From NCBI GenBank assembly GCA_035499555.1, contig DATJYO010000036.1, positions 1-64,000 on the forward strand: 64,000 bases of DNA, given 5' to 3'. Under the pieces are notes generated by a model that did not search any database, was not told the DNA's origin, and saw only the letters and a list, made by a program, of their open reading frames with translations. Below are positions 16,007 to 25,165 of this stretch, in pieces; within the stretch, counting starts at the first letter, position 1, and each line of letters begins with the position of its first letter. The translations under genes were made by a program, and so were the position numbers. This DNA is from Bog-159 sp035499555. GTDB lineage: Bacteria > Acidobacteriota > Terriglobia > Bryobacterales > Bryobacteraceae.

Positions 16007-17563
16007 TTGCACTGGCCAGCGAGATTGAACGTCCTCGCGCCAGATATCGAATCCCCGTCTGCCGGCGTGCCGCGGAGGCAGGAGCCTGCGCCGCGATACT
16101 CCCTGCTGCGGTGGCTGTTCTCGTTCCCCGCGTTCCTGGCCACCGCTCTGATGGGGTTGACCGTCATCACCGTACGGGAGCGCTTGAACGATCCGGACCT
16201 GTGGTGGCATCTCAAACTGGGCGAAATCATCTGGCGCACGCGATCCATCCCGCGCGCCGATTTCCTCTCTTACACCACCCACGGCCATGCCTGGATCGCT
16301 CACGAATGGCTGGCGCAATTGAGTATCTATGGCGCCTGGAGGCTGGCCGGCGACACCGGCCTCATGCTCTGGCTCTGCGTTGTGGCGAGCCTGTTGTTCG
16401 TCACGCTTTATGTCTTCTGCTCCCTCTATTCCGGGAATGCGAAAGTGTCGCTGTTGGGCGGACTCATCGGCTGGGCCTTCGCCACCGTGGGGCTGGCCGT
16501 CCGCCCGCTGTTGCTCGGGCACTTTTTCTTGGTGCTGGAACTTCTCCTGGTCCACCTGGCGCGTACCCGCGACCGCCGCTGGTTCTGGGGTCTGCCCTGG
16601 CTGTTCGCCCTCTGGGCGAACTGTCATGGGTCCTATATGCTGGGCCTGCTGGTGCTCGGTCTCATAGCGGGATGCAGCTTCTTCGATTTCTCCTACGGTT
16701 CGGTGGAGTGCCAACGCTGGTCCGCCGCGTTACGCCGCCGCTTCGTGGCGGCCGCCGTCCTTTCGGCGGGCGCGCTTTTCCTGAATCCGTTCGGTATCCG
16801 GCTGGTGTTGTACCCATTCGACCTGCTGCTACACCAGACGAACAACATCGCGTTTGTGAGCGAGTGGCAGCCGCTCAACCCGCACGATAGTCGCGCCTGG
16901 GCTTTATACGCAGTGGTAGGCATCGTTTTTCTGGCGGCGCTGTCCCGGCGCTGGCGGTTCCGCTTGGAAGAACTGGCGCTGCTGGCGCTGGGTCTGGGAA
17001 TGGCCGTTTTGCACGAGCGGATGTTGTTCGCCTTTGGCATCCTGGCCGCGCCGCTGATTTGCCGCCTGTGCGCCAATGCCTGGGAACGGTACGATCCGGC
17101 CCGCGACTTACGCTTCATGAACGCGCTTCTGATGGCCGGCATCTGCGTGGGTGTGGCGGTGGCGTTTCCAAGCCGCGCGAATCTGCAGGCGCAAGTGGCC
17201 CAGAGCAACCCGGTGCAGGCTGTGGATTACATCCGGGGCCGCGGCCTTTCCGGACCCATGCTCAACGACTACGACTTCGGCGGTTACCTGATCTGGGCTT
17301 TGCCCGACCATAAGGTGTTTATAGATGGGCGCGCCGACGTCTACGACTGGACCGGAGTTTTTGGCGAAATGGCGCGCTGGGCCCTGCTGCAGGAAGACCC
17401 CACGCGTCTGCTGGCGAAATACGGAATCAACTTCTGCCTGCTGCACAAGACGTCGCCGATGGCGCAGGTGTTGCCATTTCTTCCGGGCTGGAAGAGAATC
17501 TATTCCGACCGGGTGGCGGTCGTTTTTGCACGGGACAAGGCCGGCGCACCGGATCACCGCTGA
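16007..17563 (+). CDS. Polytopic membrane protein, paralogue A of a GT-C-like family
   Basis: 518 residues from a TTG start, with about ten transmembrane helices and a C-terminal soluble domain. The N-terminal loop reads NDPDLWWHLKLGEIIWRTRS and then SYTTHGHAWIAHEWLAQ, and the C-terminal domain includes YDFGGYLIWALPDHKVFIDG. The same order of motifs recurs in the product of 19876-21495, so the two are paralogues. The DPDLWWH and HEW motifs are the likely functional residues of an oligosaccharyl- or GT-C-type transferase. Its stop overlaps the next start (TGATG at 17561-17565). Specific function unknown. Confidence 0.75.
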   Translation: MHWPARLNVLAPDIESPSAGVPRRQEPAPRYSLLRWLFSFPAFLATALMGLTVITVRERLNDPDLWWHLKLGEIIWRTRSIPRADFLSYTTHGHAWIAHEWLAQLSIYGAWRLAGDTGLMLWLCVVASLLFVTLYVFCSLYSGNAKVSLLGGLIGWAFATVGLAVRPLLLGHFFLVLELLLVHLARTRDRRWFWGLPWLFALWANCHGSYMLGLLVLGLIAGCSFFDFSYGSVECQRWSAALRRRFVAAAVLSAGALFLNPFGIRLVLYPFDLLLHQTNNIAFVSEWQPLNPHDSRAWALYAVVGIVFLAALSRRWRFRLEELALLALGLGMAVLHERMLFAFGILAAPLICRLCANAWERYDPARDLRFMNALLMAGICVGVAVAFPSRANLQAQVAQSNPVQAVDYIRGRGLSGPMLNDYDFGGYLIWALPDHKVFIDGRADVYDWTGVFGEMARWALLQEDPTRLLAKYGINFCLLHKTSPMAQVLPFLPGWKRIYSDRVAVVFARDKAGAPDHR

Positions 17564-18711
17564 TGGCTTCCAAGCATCCTGCCGCGAATGCCCGGAGCAC
17601 CGTCTGGATCGGGCTGCTGGGCTTCCTTTTCCTGGCGGCCATCATATGTCTTCAAACGGGTGATCGCGTTTTCCGGGGATGGAACGATTTTGCGCAGATC
17701 TATGCCGGTGCGCGCCTGTCCGGCACCCCGCAACTCTATTCGCGGGAGGCCAACTATCAACTGATCGGTGAACAGATCGGCACCACTCTCGGCGGCGTCA
17801 TTTGCACGCGCCTTCCGTATTACTTCATCCTGCTGAAGCCGCTGGGTTGGATGTCCTACCGGTGGGCTTACCTGGCATTCCTGTTCCTCAATTTCGCGGC
17901 CCTGGCGGGATTCGTCTTCCTGGCCCGGCGTTGGCTTCCCGAAGCCGTGCTGTTCATCGGGTGGAGCATCCCCGTGGTGATGGCGCTGGCGACCGGGCAG
18001 GACAGCCTGCTTCTGCTTTTTTGCGCCGCGTGTGCGGTGTACCTGTACCAGAAGGAGCATCCATTCGCGGCGGGCCTGCTGCTATCGCTGGGATCGATCA
18101 AGCCACAGCTCTTCATCTTCGTTCCGTTATTCCTGATGATCCGGCGTGACTGGAAGGTCCTGCGCGGAGGATTGGCCGGAGGCCTGTTGCAGATGGCCAT
18201 CAGCTTCGCGGCGCAAGGCGCCACCTGGCCCCGCGAGTTCGCAGCCGTCCTCGCCAGTCCCGAGATCAATCCCGGACTGGGCTACATGCCCAATTTGCGC
18301 GGGGCTGCTTTTGCGCTGGCCGGCGGCGACATCGCGCCTGTCTGGTTGGTGCTGTATGCGGTGGCGGCGATCGGCTGCGGTTTGATCCTGTTCCGGAAGC
18401 CGTCATTCGAGACCGGGATTTCCTGGGCACTGGTCTGCGGTCTGCTGGTGAGCCACCATGCCTATATCCAGGACCTGGCTTTACTCCTGTTGCCGTTCGT
18501 TTTGATCGCGTCGCAATCGAAATCCTACCCGATACGCGCCCTCCTCACTCTGGCCGTCACGCCCTTGCCATGCCTGCTGGTCTTGACCAAGCCGCCTTAC
18601 AACGCAGTACTGCCGGCCATGCTGCTGGCAGCCGTAGCCATCCAGGCGGTCTCTTCTGGCGACCCAAATGCTGAACCGAGTAGCCACGCACTCAACAAAT
18701 ATGCCTACTAA
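17563..18711 (+). CDS. GT87-family membrane mannosyltransferase-like protein
   Basis: 382 residues, eight or more transmembrane helices. The loop after the first helix reads GWNDFAQIYAGARLSG, followed by RLPYYFILLKPLGWM and the segment MALATGQDSLLLL and GSIKPQLFIFVPL; this order (DF-x-x-x-Y, PP/PYY, GQ-(D/N), K-P-Q) is the pattern of DUF2029/GT87 enzymes, which in actinobacteria use polyprenyl-phosphate-mannose. It starts in a TGATG overlap with the preceding gene and its end overlaps the next GT87 gene by 11 bp, so all three are coupled. Confidence 0.8.
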   Translation: MASKHPAANARSTVWIGLLGFLFLAAIICLQTGDRVFRGWNDFAQIYAGARLSGTPQLYSREANYQLIGEQIGTTLGGVICTRLPYYFILLKPLGWMSYRWAYLAFLFLNFAALAGFVFLARRWLPEAVLFIGWSIPVVMALATGQDSLLLLFCAACAVYLYQKEHPFAAGLLLSLGSIKPQLFIFVPLFLMIRRDWKVLRGGLAGGLLQMAISFAAQGATWPREFAAVLASPEINPGLGYMPNLRGAAFALAGGDIAPVWLVLYAVAAIGCGLILFRKPSFETGISWALVCGLLVSHHAYIQDLALLLLPFVLIASQSKSYPIRALLTLAVTPLPCLLVLTKPPYNAVLPAMLLAAVAIQAVSSGDPNAEPSSHALNKYAY

Positions 18712-19882
18712 GAGCAAGCCGCGCCCTATCACCGCAAAGCAGTCGCTGGCCATCGCCATCGTTTGTGCCGTGATGTGGATCATACAGGGCAGCACTCTGA
18801 TGTCGCATGCGCGCCGCAACGATTTTCTGAACTTGTATACCGGCGCCTCAATGGCATTGCACGGCAACTGGAACACGATTTACACGGAGGCCGGCCAACT
18901 GGCGCGCGAACAGGAGTTCATGCCTTCGCGGAAAGTCGTATGGCCCTTTGTCCGGCCGCCCGCGTATGCCGTCATCATGGCGCCCCTGGCGCTGCTTCCG
19001 TTCGGCACCGCATTCTGGGTTTGGATCTTCGGCCAGTCGACGGCTCTGGCCGCTTGCTGGATCTGGGCCTGGCGCCGGTTCGGTCCCGAGTCGGTGATCT
19101 GGGGAGTGTTCATGATCTTCGGCCCCCTGGGGATCGCGCATGGCCAGGACTGTGCCTTGTACCTGGCGGTGCTGACCGGCGCTTTCGCTCTGGCGGAGAA
19201 GAAGAGGTTCTTTGCCAGCGGCCTGGCGCTGGGATTGGGAATGGTGAAGTTCCATCTATTCCTGTTGTGGCCGTTGGTCCTGCTTTTTCAAAAGCGCTGG
19301 CGCATGTTCGCCGGCCTGTCGACTTGTGTCGCGGCCCAGCTGACTCTGTCGTTTTGGCTGATCGGTTGGAGCGGACTGCGGCATTACGCCGATTTCATTT
19401 TGCACCTGACCGCGTTCTACTCTCCGGACAGTTACATCAACATCGAAGCGATTCTGCTGAACCTGGGACTCTCGTCCACATTGTTGTTGACGGTCCTGAG
19501 AATCTTGTTGGCAGGGCTGATCCTGTGGGCTGCGCGCCGCCCCCAACCGCTCTGGACCGTATTCGCCTTAGCCACCGCCGGGTCGCTGGCGATCGGCCCG
19601 CATGTCTACGCCTACGATGGCACCATGATGCTGCTGCCGGCTTGGTGCGTGATCTATTTGTCGGCTTGGCCCGTCTCGCGGCTGGCGGCCGCCACCATTT
19701 GTACTCCGTTGACGGCGGCCGCTACACTCATAGGGCCGCCGGTGGCCTGCTTCACGGCGGCAGTGATTCTGTTGCTCGCCACCGCGCTGTGCCTGGAAAG
19801 CCGGCGTGCGCCGGTTCCCGCCGAGGACCGGGTGGCGACAAGCGATCCCGCCCAGCCTGCCACGGCCGCTACGCCATGTTGA
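18701..19882 (+). CDS. GT87-family membrane mannosyltransferase-like protein (second copy)
   Basis: 393 residues from the ATG at 18701, chosen because it falls exactly at the coupling overlap with the previous stop (ATG CCT ACT AAG against TAC TAA). The motif order is that of its neighbour: RRNDFLNLYTGASMALHG, FVRPPAYAVIMAPLALLP, IAHGQDCALYLAVL and GMVKFHLFLLWPL. It is a diverged tandem relative of the preceding gene. Use of polyprenyl-phosphate sugar is the family expectation; the product is unknown. The final codons overlap the start of the next membrane protein by 7 bp. Confidence 0.8.
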   Translation: MPTKSKPRPITAKQSLAIAIVCAVMWIIQGSTLMSHARRNDFLNLYTGASMALHGNWNTIYTEAGQLAREQEFMPSRKVVWPFVRPPAYAVIMAPLALLPFGTAFWVWIFGQSTALAACWIWAWRRFGPESVIWGVFMIFGPLGIAHGQDCALYLAVLTGAFALAEKKRFFASGLALGLGMVKFHLFLLWPLVLLFQKRWRMFAGLSTCVAAQLTLSFWLIGWSGLRHYADFILHLTAFYSPDSYINIEAILLNLGLSSTLLLTVLRILLAGLILWAARRPQPLWTVFALATAGSLAIGPHVYAYDGTMMLLPAWCVIYLSAWPVSRLAAATICTPLTAAATLIGPPVACFTAAVILLLATALCLESRRAPVPAEDRVATSDPAQPATAATPC

Positions 19883-21495
19883 TTTCGACCACCGGCGAAC
19901 GGAAGGTGGCCGGCGGCGCCCGGCCTTGGCTAGCCCGGCGGCTGTTCTTTCCTTCGCTGACCGACCTGTTCTTTTCGCTGGTTTTGACCATCGCGTTTCT
20001 GACGGGCGGGGACGGCTGGCAAGCTTTATTGCAGGACGGAGATACGGGCTATCACATCCGCACCGGCGCCTATATCCTGGCGTCTCGCCAGATCCCGGCG
20101 CATGACTTGTTTTCGTTCTCGCGTCCCGGAGCCCCCTGGTACGCCTGGGAATGGCTCTCCGACGTGATCTTCGCGGGACTGCATTCGCTGGCGGGCCTCA
20201 AAGGTGTGGTGCTGTTCACCGCCATTCTGCTGACGGCTGTCTTCACCCTGGTCCTGCGGGATGCTCTCAAGCGCGGCGCCAACAGCCTGCTGGCGCTGGC
20301 GCTGATGTTTACGGCCATCAATGCCAGCTACGTGCATCTCTTCGCCCGGCCTCACATCTTCACGTTCCTCTTTGTGGCCGGGGCCATGATTCTGATCCGC
20401 GATGACCGCACGCGGCATGGCGCGCGCATCTGGCTGCTGGCGCCTTTTACGGCGATCTGGGCGAACCTGCATGGCGGATTCGTCCTGCTCTTTCCGCTGC
20501 TGGGCCTGCTGGCGATCGGCTCCGCGGCGGAAGCCTGGCTGGACCGGGCCGGGCGCGCGCGGCGCATCTCCGACAGCCTGCGCTACGTCGGAGTGGCGTT
20601 GGCCTGCGGCTTAGCGTCGCTCCTCAACCCTTACGGTATCCAACTCCACCTGCACATCTTCCAGAGCCTGGGCGCGCGCTGGCTGATCGATCTGGTGAGC
20701 GAGTTCAATTCCCCCACCTTCCATTCCGGCCCCAGCGCCTTCATGCTGCTGCTGTTCCTGGCGTTGGCCGCGGTGACGCCTTTACTGCGAAAAGGAAAGG
20801 TGACCGAACCGTTGTGGTTGCTGTTCCTGGCCTATTGCGCCCTGGTATCCGTCCGGCACATCCCGATCTTCGCCCTGGTCGCGACGCCGATCGTGGCGGT
20901 GGAGGCCACCGCCTGGTGGAACGATTGGATCGGCAGACTGTCCCGGCGCTCGACGCCGCGCATACTCGACGACATCGCGGGCCAGATGCGGACCGGCTTC
21001 GCCGGGGTCACCCTTTGGACACCCGCGTTTCTGGCGGCCATCGCGTTCGCTGGTGGGATGCAATGGCCCACGGATATTTCAGCGGATCATTGCCCTGCCG
21101 CGCTGATCCGCCGGCATGCCGATCCAATCGCAGCCGCGCGGATTCTGACCGTCGATCAATGGGCCGACTATCTCATCTACCATTACTATCCCCGCCAGCG
21201 TGTGTTCTTCGACGGACGCAGCGATTTTTACGGCGAGCAGATGGCGCTCGATTATCTGAAAATGACCGAAGGGCGGGCATCCTGGAAAGAGACCCTCGAC
21301 AAGTACCGTTTCGATATGGTCCTGTGCCCGGTCAATTGGCCCTTGGCGTCGCTGTTGCGCTACCAGCCGGACTGGCGCGCCACGGACGACGACGGCAAGG
21401 CGGTGCTGTTCGAGAAAATCCGTCTTAACGCCGCGATACCAGCCGTACCCGCCGCGATTCCATCAGCGGCCTCTCGGACATGGCCTCGTCCATGA
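19876..21495 (+). CDS. Polytopic membrane protein, paralogue B of the GT-C-like family
   Basis: 539 residues from the ATG at 19876. It repeats the layout of the 16007-17563 product: QDGDTGYHIRTGAYILASRQ then GAPWYAWEWLSDV in the first loop, NLHGGFVLLFPLLGL and LLNPYGIQLHLHI in the helices, and a soluble C-terminus containing YYPRQRVFFDGRSDFYG. In the paralogue the matching pieces are DPDLWWHLK, HEWLAQ, NCHGSY, FLNPFGIRLVLYP and KVFIDGRADVYD. The long frame upstream of 19876 is a shadow of the GT87 gene. The 3' end overlaps the convergent kgd gene by 71 bp. Confidence 0.75.
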   Translation: MLISTTGERKVAGGARPWLARRLFFPSLTDLFFSLVLTIAFLTGGDGWQALLQDGDTGYHIRTGAYILASRQIPAHDLFSFSRPGAPWYAWEWLSDVIFAGLHSLAGLKGVVLFTAILLTAVFTLVLRDALKRGANSLLALALMFTAINASYVHLFARPHIFTFLFVAGAMILIRDDRTRHGARIWLLAPFTAIWANLHGGFVLLFPLLGLLAIGSAAEAWLDRAGRARRISDSLRYVGVALACGLASLLNPYGIQLHLHIFQSLGARWLIDLVSEFNSPTFHSGPSAFMLLLFLALAAVTPLLRKGKVTEPLWLLFLAYCALVSVRHIPIFALVATPIVAVEATAWWNDWIGRLSRRSTPRILDDIAGQMRTGFAGVTLWTPAFLAAIAFAGGMQWPTDISADHCPAALIRRHADPIAAARILTVDQWADYLIYHYYPRQRVFFDGRSDFYGEQMALDYLKMTEGRASWKETLDKYRFDMVLCPVNWPLASLLRYQPDWRATDDDGKAVLFEKIRLNAAIPAVPAAIPSAASRTWPRP

Positions 21496-24400
21496 TCGCC
21501 GACTGCTCTTCCTGGTGGCGGCGGCCCGAGCCCGTGGCGGGACTGGCGCTTTCCGCGCGGCCGACGTAACGCAGTTCCCGCCCGGTCGGCGTCAGCAGCG
21601 GCTGTAACTGCTCTTCGATGTAGCGGCGCGCGCCCATATTGCGCGGCTCCTCCTGCGCCCAGACTACCTCGGCGGTGAGCGGAAAGCGCAGCAGCGCGTC
21701 GTTGACGTCGCTCTCGGCGAACGGGTACAACTGTTCCATGCGCACCAGGGCTACGTGATGGGCCTGGCGGGCTTCGCGCGCGGCCGCCAGATCGTAGTAG
21801 ATCTTGCCGGAAGAGAAGATCACGCGGGTGACCTGGCCGGCGTCGGCCGGCGCCGGATCGGGCAGCACTTCCCGGAAACCGCCGCTGGTCAGGTCGGCCA
21901 CGGTGGATACGGCCTTGGGATGCCGCAACATGCTTTTGGGAGTGAAGATCACCAGCGGTTTGCGCATGCCGCGGCGATCGCGGCCGGCGTACATCTGGCG
22001 CCGCAGCAGGTGGAAATATTGAGCGGGCGTGGTGCAATTGGCGATCTGCATGTTGTTGTCGGCGCATAGCACCAGAAAACGCTCGATGCGCGCGCTGGAG
22101 TGCTCCGGCCCCTGCCCTTCGAAGCCGTGCGGGAGCAGCAGCACCAGTCCGCTGGGCTGGCCCCACTTGTACTCGGCGCTCGAAATGAACTGGTCGATCA
22201 TGATCTGCGCGCCGTTGGCGAAGTCGCCGAACTGCGCTTCCCACAGGACCAGCGTCAACGGATCCGCCACGCTGTAGCCGAACTCGAAGCCCAGCACGGC
22301 ATATTCACTGAGCGAGCTGTCGTACACGTCGAAGCGCGCCTGGTCCGGCGAGACGTGTTGCAGCGGCGTATATTTTTGGGCGGTCTCGGAATCCCAGAAA
22401 ACCAGGTGGCGCTGGCTGAAGGTGCCCCGCCCGGAATCCTGCCCGCTCAGCCGCACCGGCGTGCCTTCCAGCGCCAGCGTGCCGAATGCCAGCGACTCGG
22501 CGAAGGCCCAGTCGATGGGGCCGCCCTTTTCGATCGCTTCGTGCCGGCGTTCGATGAAATGGCGCAGCTTGGGATGCACGTGGAAATCCTCGGGGAAGTG
22601 CGTCAGGGCGCGGATGACCCGGTCGATCGTCGCCTTATTCACGGCCGTCCGCGGGCAAAAGCTGGCGATCTCTTCGCTGGGCACCGCGGCCAATTCCTGG
22701 GGCGCGAAGTGCTCGCTCGATTTGGCGGCTGCGTCGTAAGCCGCGGCCAGGTTCTGCGCGAAACTCTTGCGCATGGCGCTCACCTCTTCCGCCGTGATGA
22801 CGCCCTCGCGCGCCAGGCGCTCGCCGTACAGCGTGCCCACCGACGAATGCTCTTTGATTTTGCGGTAGAGGATCGGCTGCGTGTAGCTGGGATCGTCGCC
22901 TTCGTTGTGCCCCCAGCGCCGGTAGCAGAACATGTCGATGACCACGTCTTTTTTGAACTGCTGCCGGTAATCGAAGGCGATCTGCGCCACGCGGATGGCG
23001 GCCTCGGGATCGTCGCCGTTCACGTGAAAGATGGGCGCTTGCACACCGCGCGCCACATCCGTCGAATACGGCGTGGAGCGGGCTTCGTCCGGCAGCGTGG
23101 TGAAGCCGATCTGGTTGTTGATGATCAGGTGTACCGTCCCGCCGGTGCAGTAGCCGTCGAGTTGCGAGAGGTTGAGCGTCTCCGCCACTACGCCCTGCCC
23201 GGCGAAGGCGGCGTCGCCGTGGATCAGCAGGGGGATAACGCGCTCGCGCTGCTGGTCGCCGAGCCGGTCCTGCTTGGGACGGACCACGCCTTCGACTACC
23301 GGATCGACGGCCTCCAGGTGGCTCGGATTGGGCGCCACGGATACCAGTAACTCACGCCCGCTGGTGGAGCGGTAAACGCCGCGCGCGCCCAGGTGATACT
23401 TCACGTCGCCCGACCCCTGGGTGCTGGCGGGATCGATCTCGCCTTCGAACTGTGCGAAGGTCTCGGCCACCGGCTTGCCCACCACCGTGGTGAGCACGGT
23501 GAGCCGCCCGCGATGCGCCATGCCGATCACCACCTCGTGTACGTTGCGGCCCGCCGCGCACTCCAGCAGTTCGTCCAGAATGGGGATCGCGGTTTCGGCG
23601 CCCTCCAGGGCGAAGCGTTTCTGGCCCACAAAGCGAGCGTGCAGAAAGTGCTCGAACTCCTCGGCTTCGAGCAGACGGCGCAAGATACGCAGGCGCGTGG
23701 CCGGATCGAGCGGCCAGTTATTCGACTGCGGTTCCATGCGGTGCTGGAGCCAGCGCTTCTGCTCCGGATGCTGGATGTTCATGTACTCGCAGCCGATCTT
23801 GCCGCAGTAGGTCTGGCGCAGAGTCTCGAGAATTGCGCGCAGGGTGGCCACCGGCTTGGGACCGCCGTCGCCGATGGCTTCGCTCAGGCTGCCGGTCAGG
23901 AATTCGCGATCGAGATCCCAGATCGTGAGCCCGTAAGTGACCGGATCCAGCTCGGCGTGATAGCTGGGCTCTCCGCCCAGGGGATCGAGATCGGCGATCA
24001 GGTGGCCGCGCACGCGGTAGGCATTGATCAGTTGCAGGACGCCGGCTTCCTTGGCGATTTCCGCCGTGCGTCCCGACGCGCCCGGCAGCAGCACGTTGCG
24101 GTCGGCTTCCCAACGCACCGGCTGGTGCGGCATTTTCAGGTGCGCGAAGATCTCTTCGTAGAATCCGTCCTTGCCGTCCAGCAGCGACTGGACCCTGCCC
24201 AGAAACATGCCGGATTCGGCGCCTTGTATGATGCGGTGATCGTACGTGCAGGAAAGCGACATCACCTTGCTGATGCCCAGCATGGATCGCGTTTCGGGCG
24301 CGGCGCCCTGGTATTCGGCCGGGTAATCGATGGCGCCGGCGGCGATGATGGCGCCCTGCCCGGCCATCAGGCGGGGACTGGAGCTCATGGTGCCCACCGT

Positions 24401-25075
24401 GCCGGGATTGGTCAGCGAAATGGTGGTGCCCTGGAAATCGGACGGCGCTAATTTGCCCTTGCGCGCGCGATTTACCAGATCGTCAAAAGTGTAGACATAT
24501 TTTGCGAAATCCATCGCCCCGGCGTTCTTGATGTTGGGTACCAGCAGATTCCGCCCGCCGTCCTTAGTCGGAACGTCCACCGCGATGCCCAGGTTGATCT
24601 CCGGGTGCGCCATACGGGCGGGCTGGCCGCCGGTTTCGCCGTAGGCGTCGTTCAAGCCGGGAAACTCTTCGAGCGCCTTCAGAATGGCCCAACCGATCAA
24701 ATGCGTGTAGGAGACCTTGCTCTTGCCGACCAGGGTCCGGTGCTGGTTGATGATACGCCGGTTTTCGTCCATCACCTTGACCGGGATGATGCGCTGCGAG
24801 GTGGCCAGCGGAACGGTCACGCTGGCGTTCATATTCTCGGCGATCTTGGCGGCGATGCCGCGCAGGGGCTGCAGCCCGGCGGGCGGGAGTTGGGATGCGG
24901 GGACGGAGGCGGCGGGACGCGCCGGCGCGGAGACCTCCGAATGGCCGTCGAAGCCGTTCTCGAATACCTCTTTCCAGCTCTTGTCAACGGTGCTGCGGTC
25001 GTTCAGATATTGTTGATACAGCTCGTCTTCGAGCCAACTGTTGATACCCAGTTCCGGATCGGTTTTGAGGGGCAT
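21425..25075 (-). CDS. kgd: Multifunctional 2-oxoglutarate decarboxylase/dehydrogenase (E1 with fused E2 catalytic domain)
   Basis: TCA-cycle enzyme acting on 2-oxoglutarate in the cytoplasm. The 1216-residue product has a short SucA-type N-terminus (about 10-40), a Pro/Ala linker (45-70), a dihydrolipoamide succinyltransferase catalytic domain (about 75-310, with the acyltransferase motif TYDHRIIQG, His280), and a full ThDP-dependent E1 domain (about 330-1216) with AHRGRLTVL, GDAAFAGQGVVAETLN and LIINNQIGFTT. There is no lipoyl domain, exactly as in the mycobacterial Kgd/SucA multifunctional enzyme, so a separate lipoylated E2 must work with it. Start MPLKTDPELG at 25075. It is convergent with the membrane gene run and overlaps it by 71 bp. 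Confidence 0.93.
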   Translation of the reverse strand: MPLKTDPELGINSWLEDELYQQYLNDRSTVDKSWKEVFENGFDGHSEVSAPARPAASVPASQLPPAGLQPLRGIAAKIAENMNASVTVPLATSQRIIPVKVMDENRRIINQHRTLVGKSKVSYTHLIGWAILKALEEFPGLNDAYGETGGQPARMAHPEINLGIAVDVPTKDGGRNLLVPNIKNAGAMDFAKYVYTFDDLVNRARKGKLAPSDFQGTTISLTNPGTVGTMSSSPRLMAGQGAIIAAGAIDYPAEYQGAAPETRSMLGISKVMSLSCTYDHRIIQGAESGMFLGRVQSLLDGKDGFYEEIFAHLKMPHQPVRWEADRNVLLPGASGRTAEIAKEAGVLQLINAYRVRGHLIADLDPLGGEPSYHAELDPVTYGLTIWDLDREFLTGSLSEAIGDGGPKPVATLRAILETLRQTYCGKIGCEYMNIQHPEQKRWLQHRMEPQSNNWPLDPATRLRILRRLLEAEEFEHFLHARFVGQKRFALEGAETAIPILDELLECAAGRNVHEVVIGMAHRGRLTVLTTVVGKPVAETFAQFEGEIDPASTQGSGDVKYHLGARGVYRSTSGRELLVSVAPNPSHLEAVDPVVEGVVRPKQDRLGDQQRERVIPLLIHGDAAFAGQGVVAETLNLSQLDGYCTGGTVHLIINNQIGFTTLPDEARSTPYSTDVARGVQAPIFHVNGDDPEAAIRVAQIAFDYRQQFKKDVVIDMFCYRRWGHNEGDDPSYTQPILYRKIKEHSSVGTLYGERLAREGVITAEEVSAMRKSFAQNLAAAYDAAAKSSEHFAPQELAAVPSEEIASFCPRTAVNKATIDRVIRALTHFPEDFHVHPKLRHFIERRHEAIEKGGPIDWAFAESLAFGTLALEGTPVRLSGQDSGRGTFSQRHLVFWDSETAQKYTPLQHVSPDQARFDVYDSSLSEYAVLGFEFGYSVADPLTLVLWEAQFGDFANGAQIMIDQFISSAEYKWGQPSGLVLLLPHGFEGQGPEHSSARIERFLVLCADNNMQIANCTTPAQYFHLLRRQMYAGRDRRGMRKPLVIFTPKSMLRHPKAVSTVADLTSGGFREVLPDPAPADAGQVTRVIFSSGKIYYDLAAAREARQAHHVALVRMEQLYPFAESDVNDALLRFPLTAEVVWAQEEPRNMGARRYIEEQLQPLLTPTGRELRYVGRAESASPATGSGRRHQEEQSAIMDEAMSERPLMESRRVRLVSRR

Positions 25076-25165
25076 AATACGGGGAGGCTTTCCTATTCAT
25101 CATACCCGTCCCAAACCCTGTGCTGCATCCGACGGCTGGCGGCATAATGGGTCAGGAGGTTGCGC

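Noticed and set aside
18763..19875. Upstream 371 codons of the long frame that ends at 21495
   Set aside because: They lie in the wrong frame of the GT87 gene and look random; the real protein begins with the ATG at 19876.
22100..23350. 416-residue plus-strand frame opposite kgd
   Set aside because: It is an antisense shadow of the E1 domain: composition is Arg/Gly/Ala/His-rich with no motif, and the minus-strand frame is a textbook Kgd.
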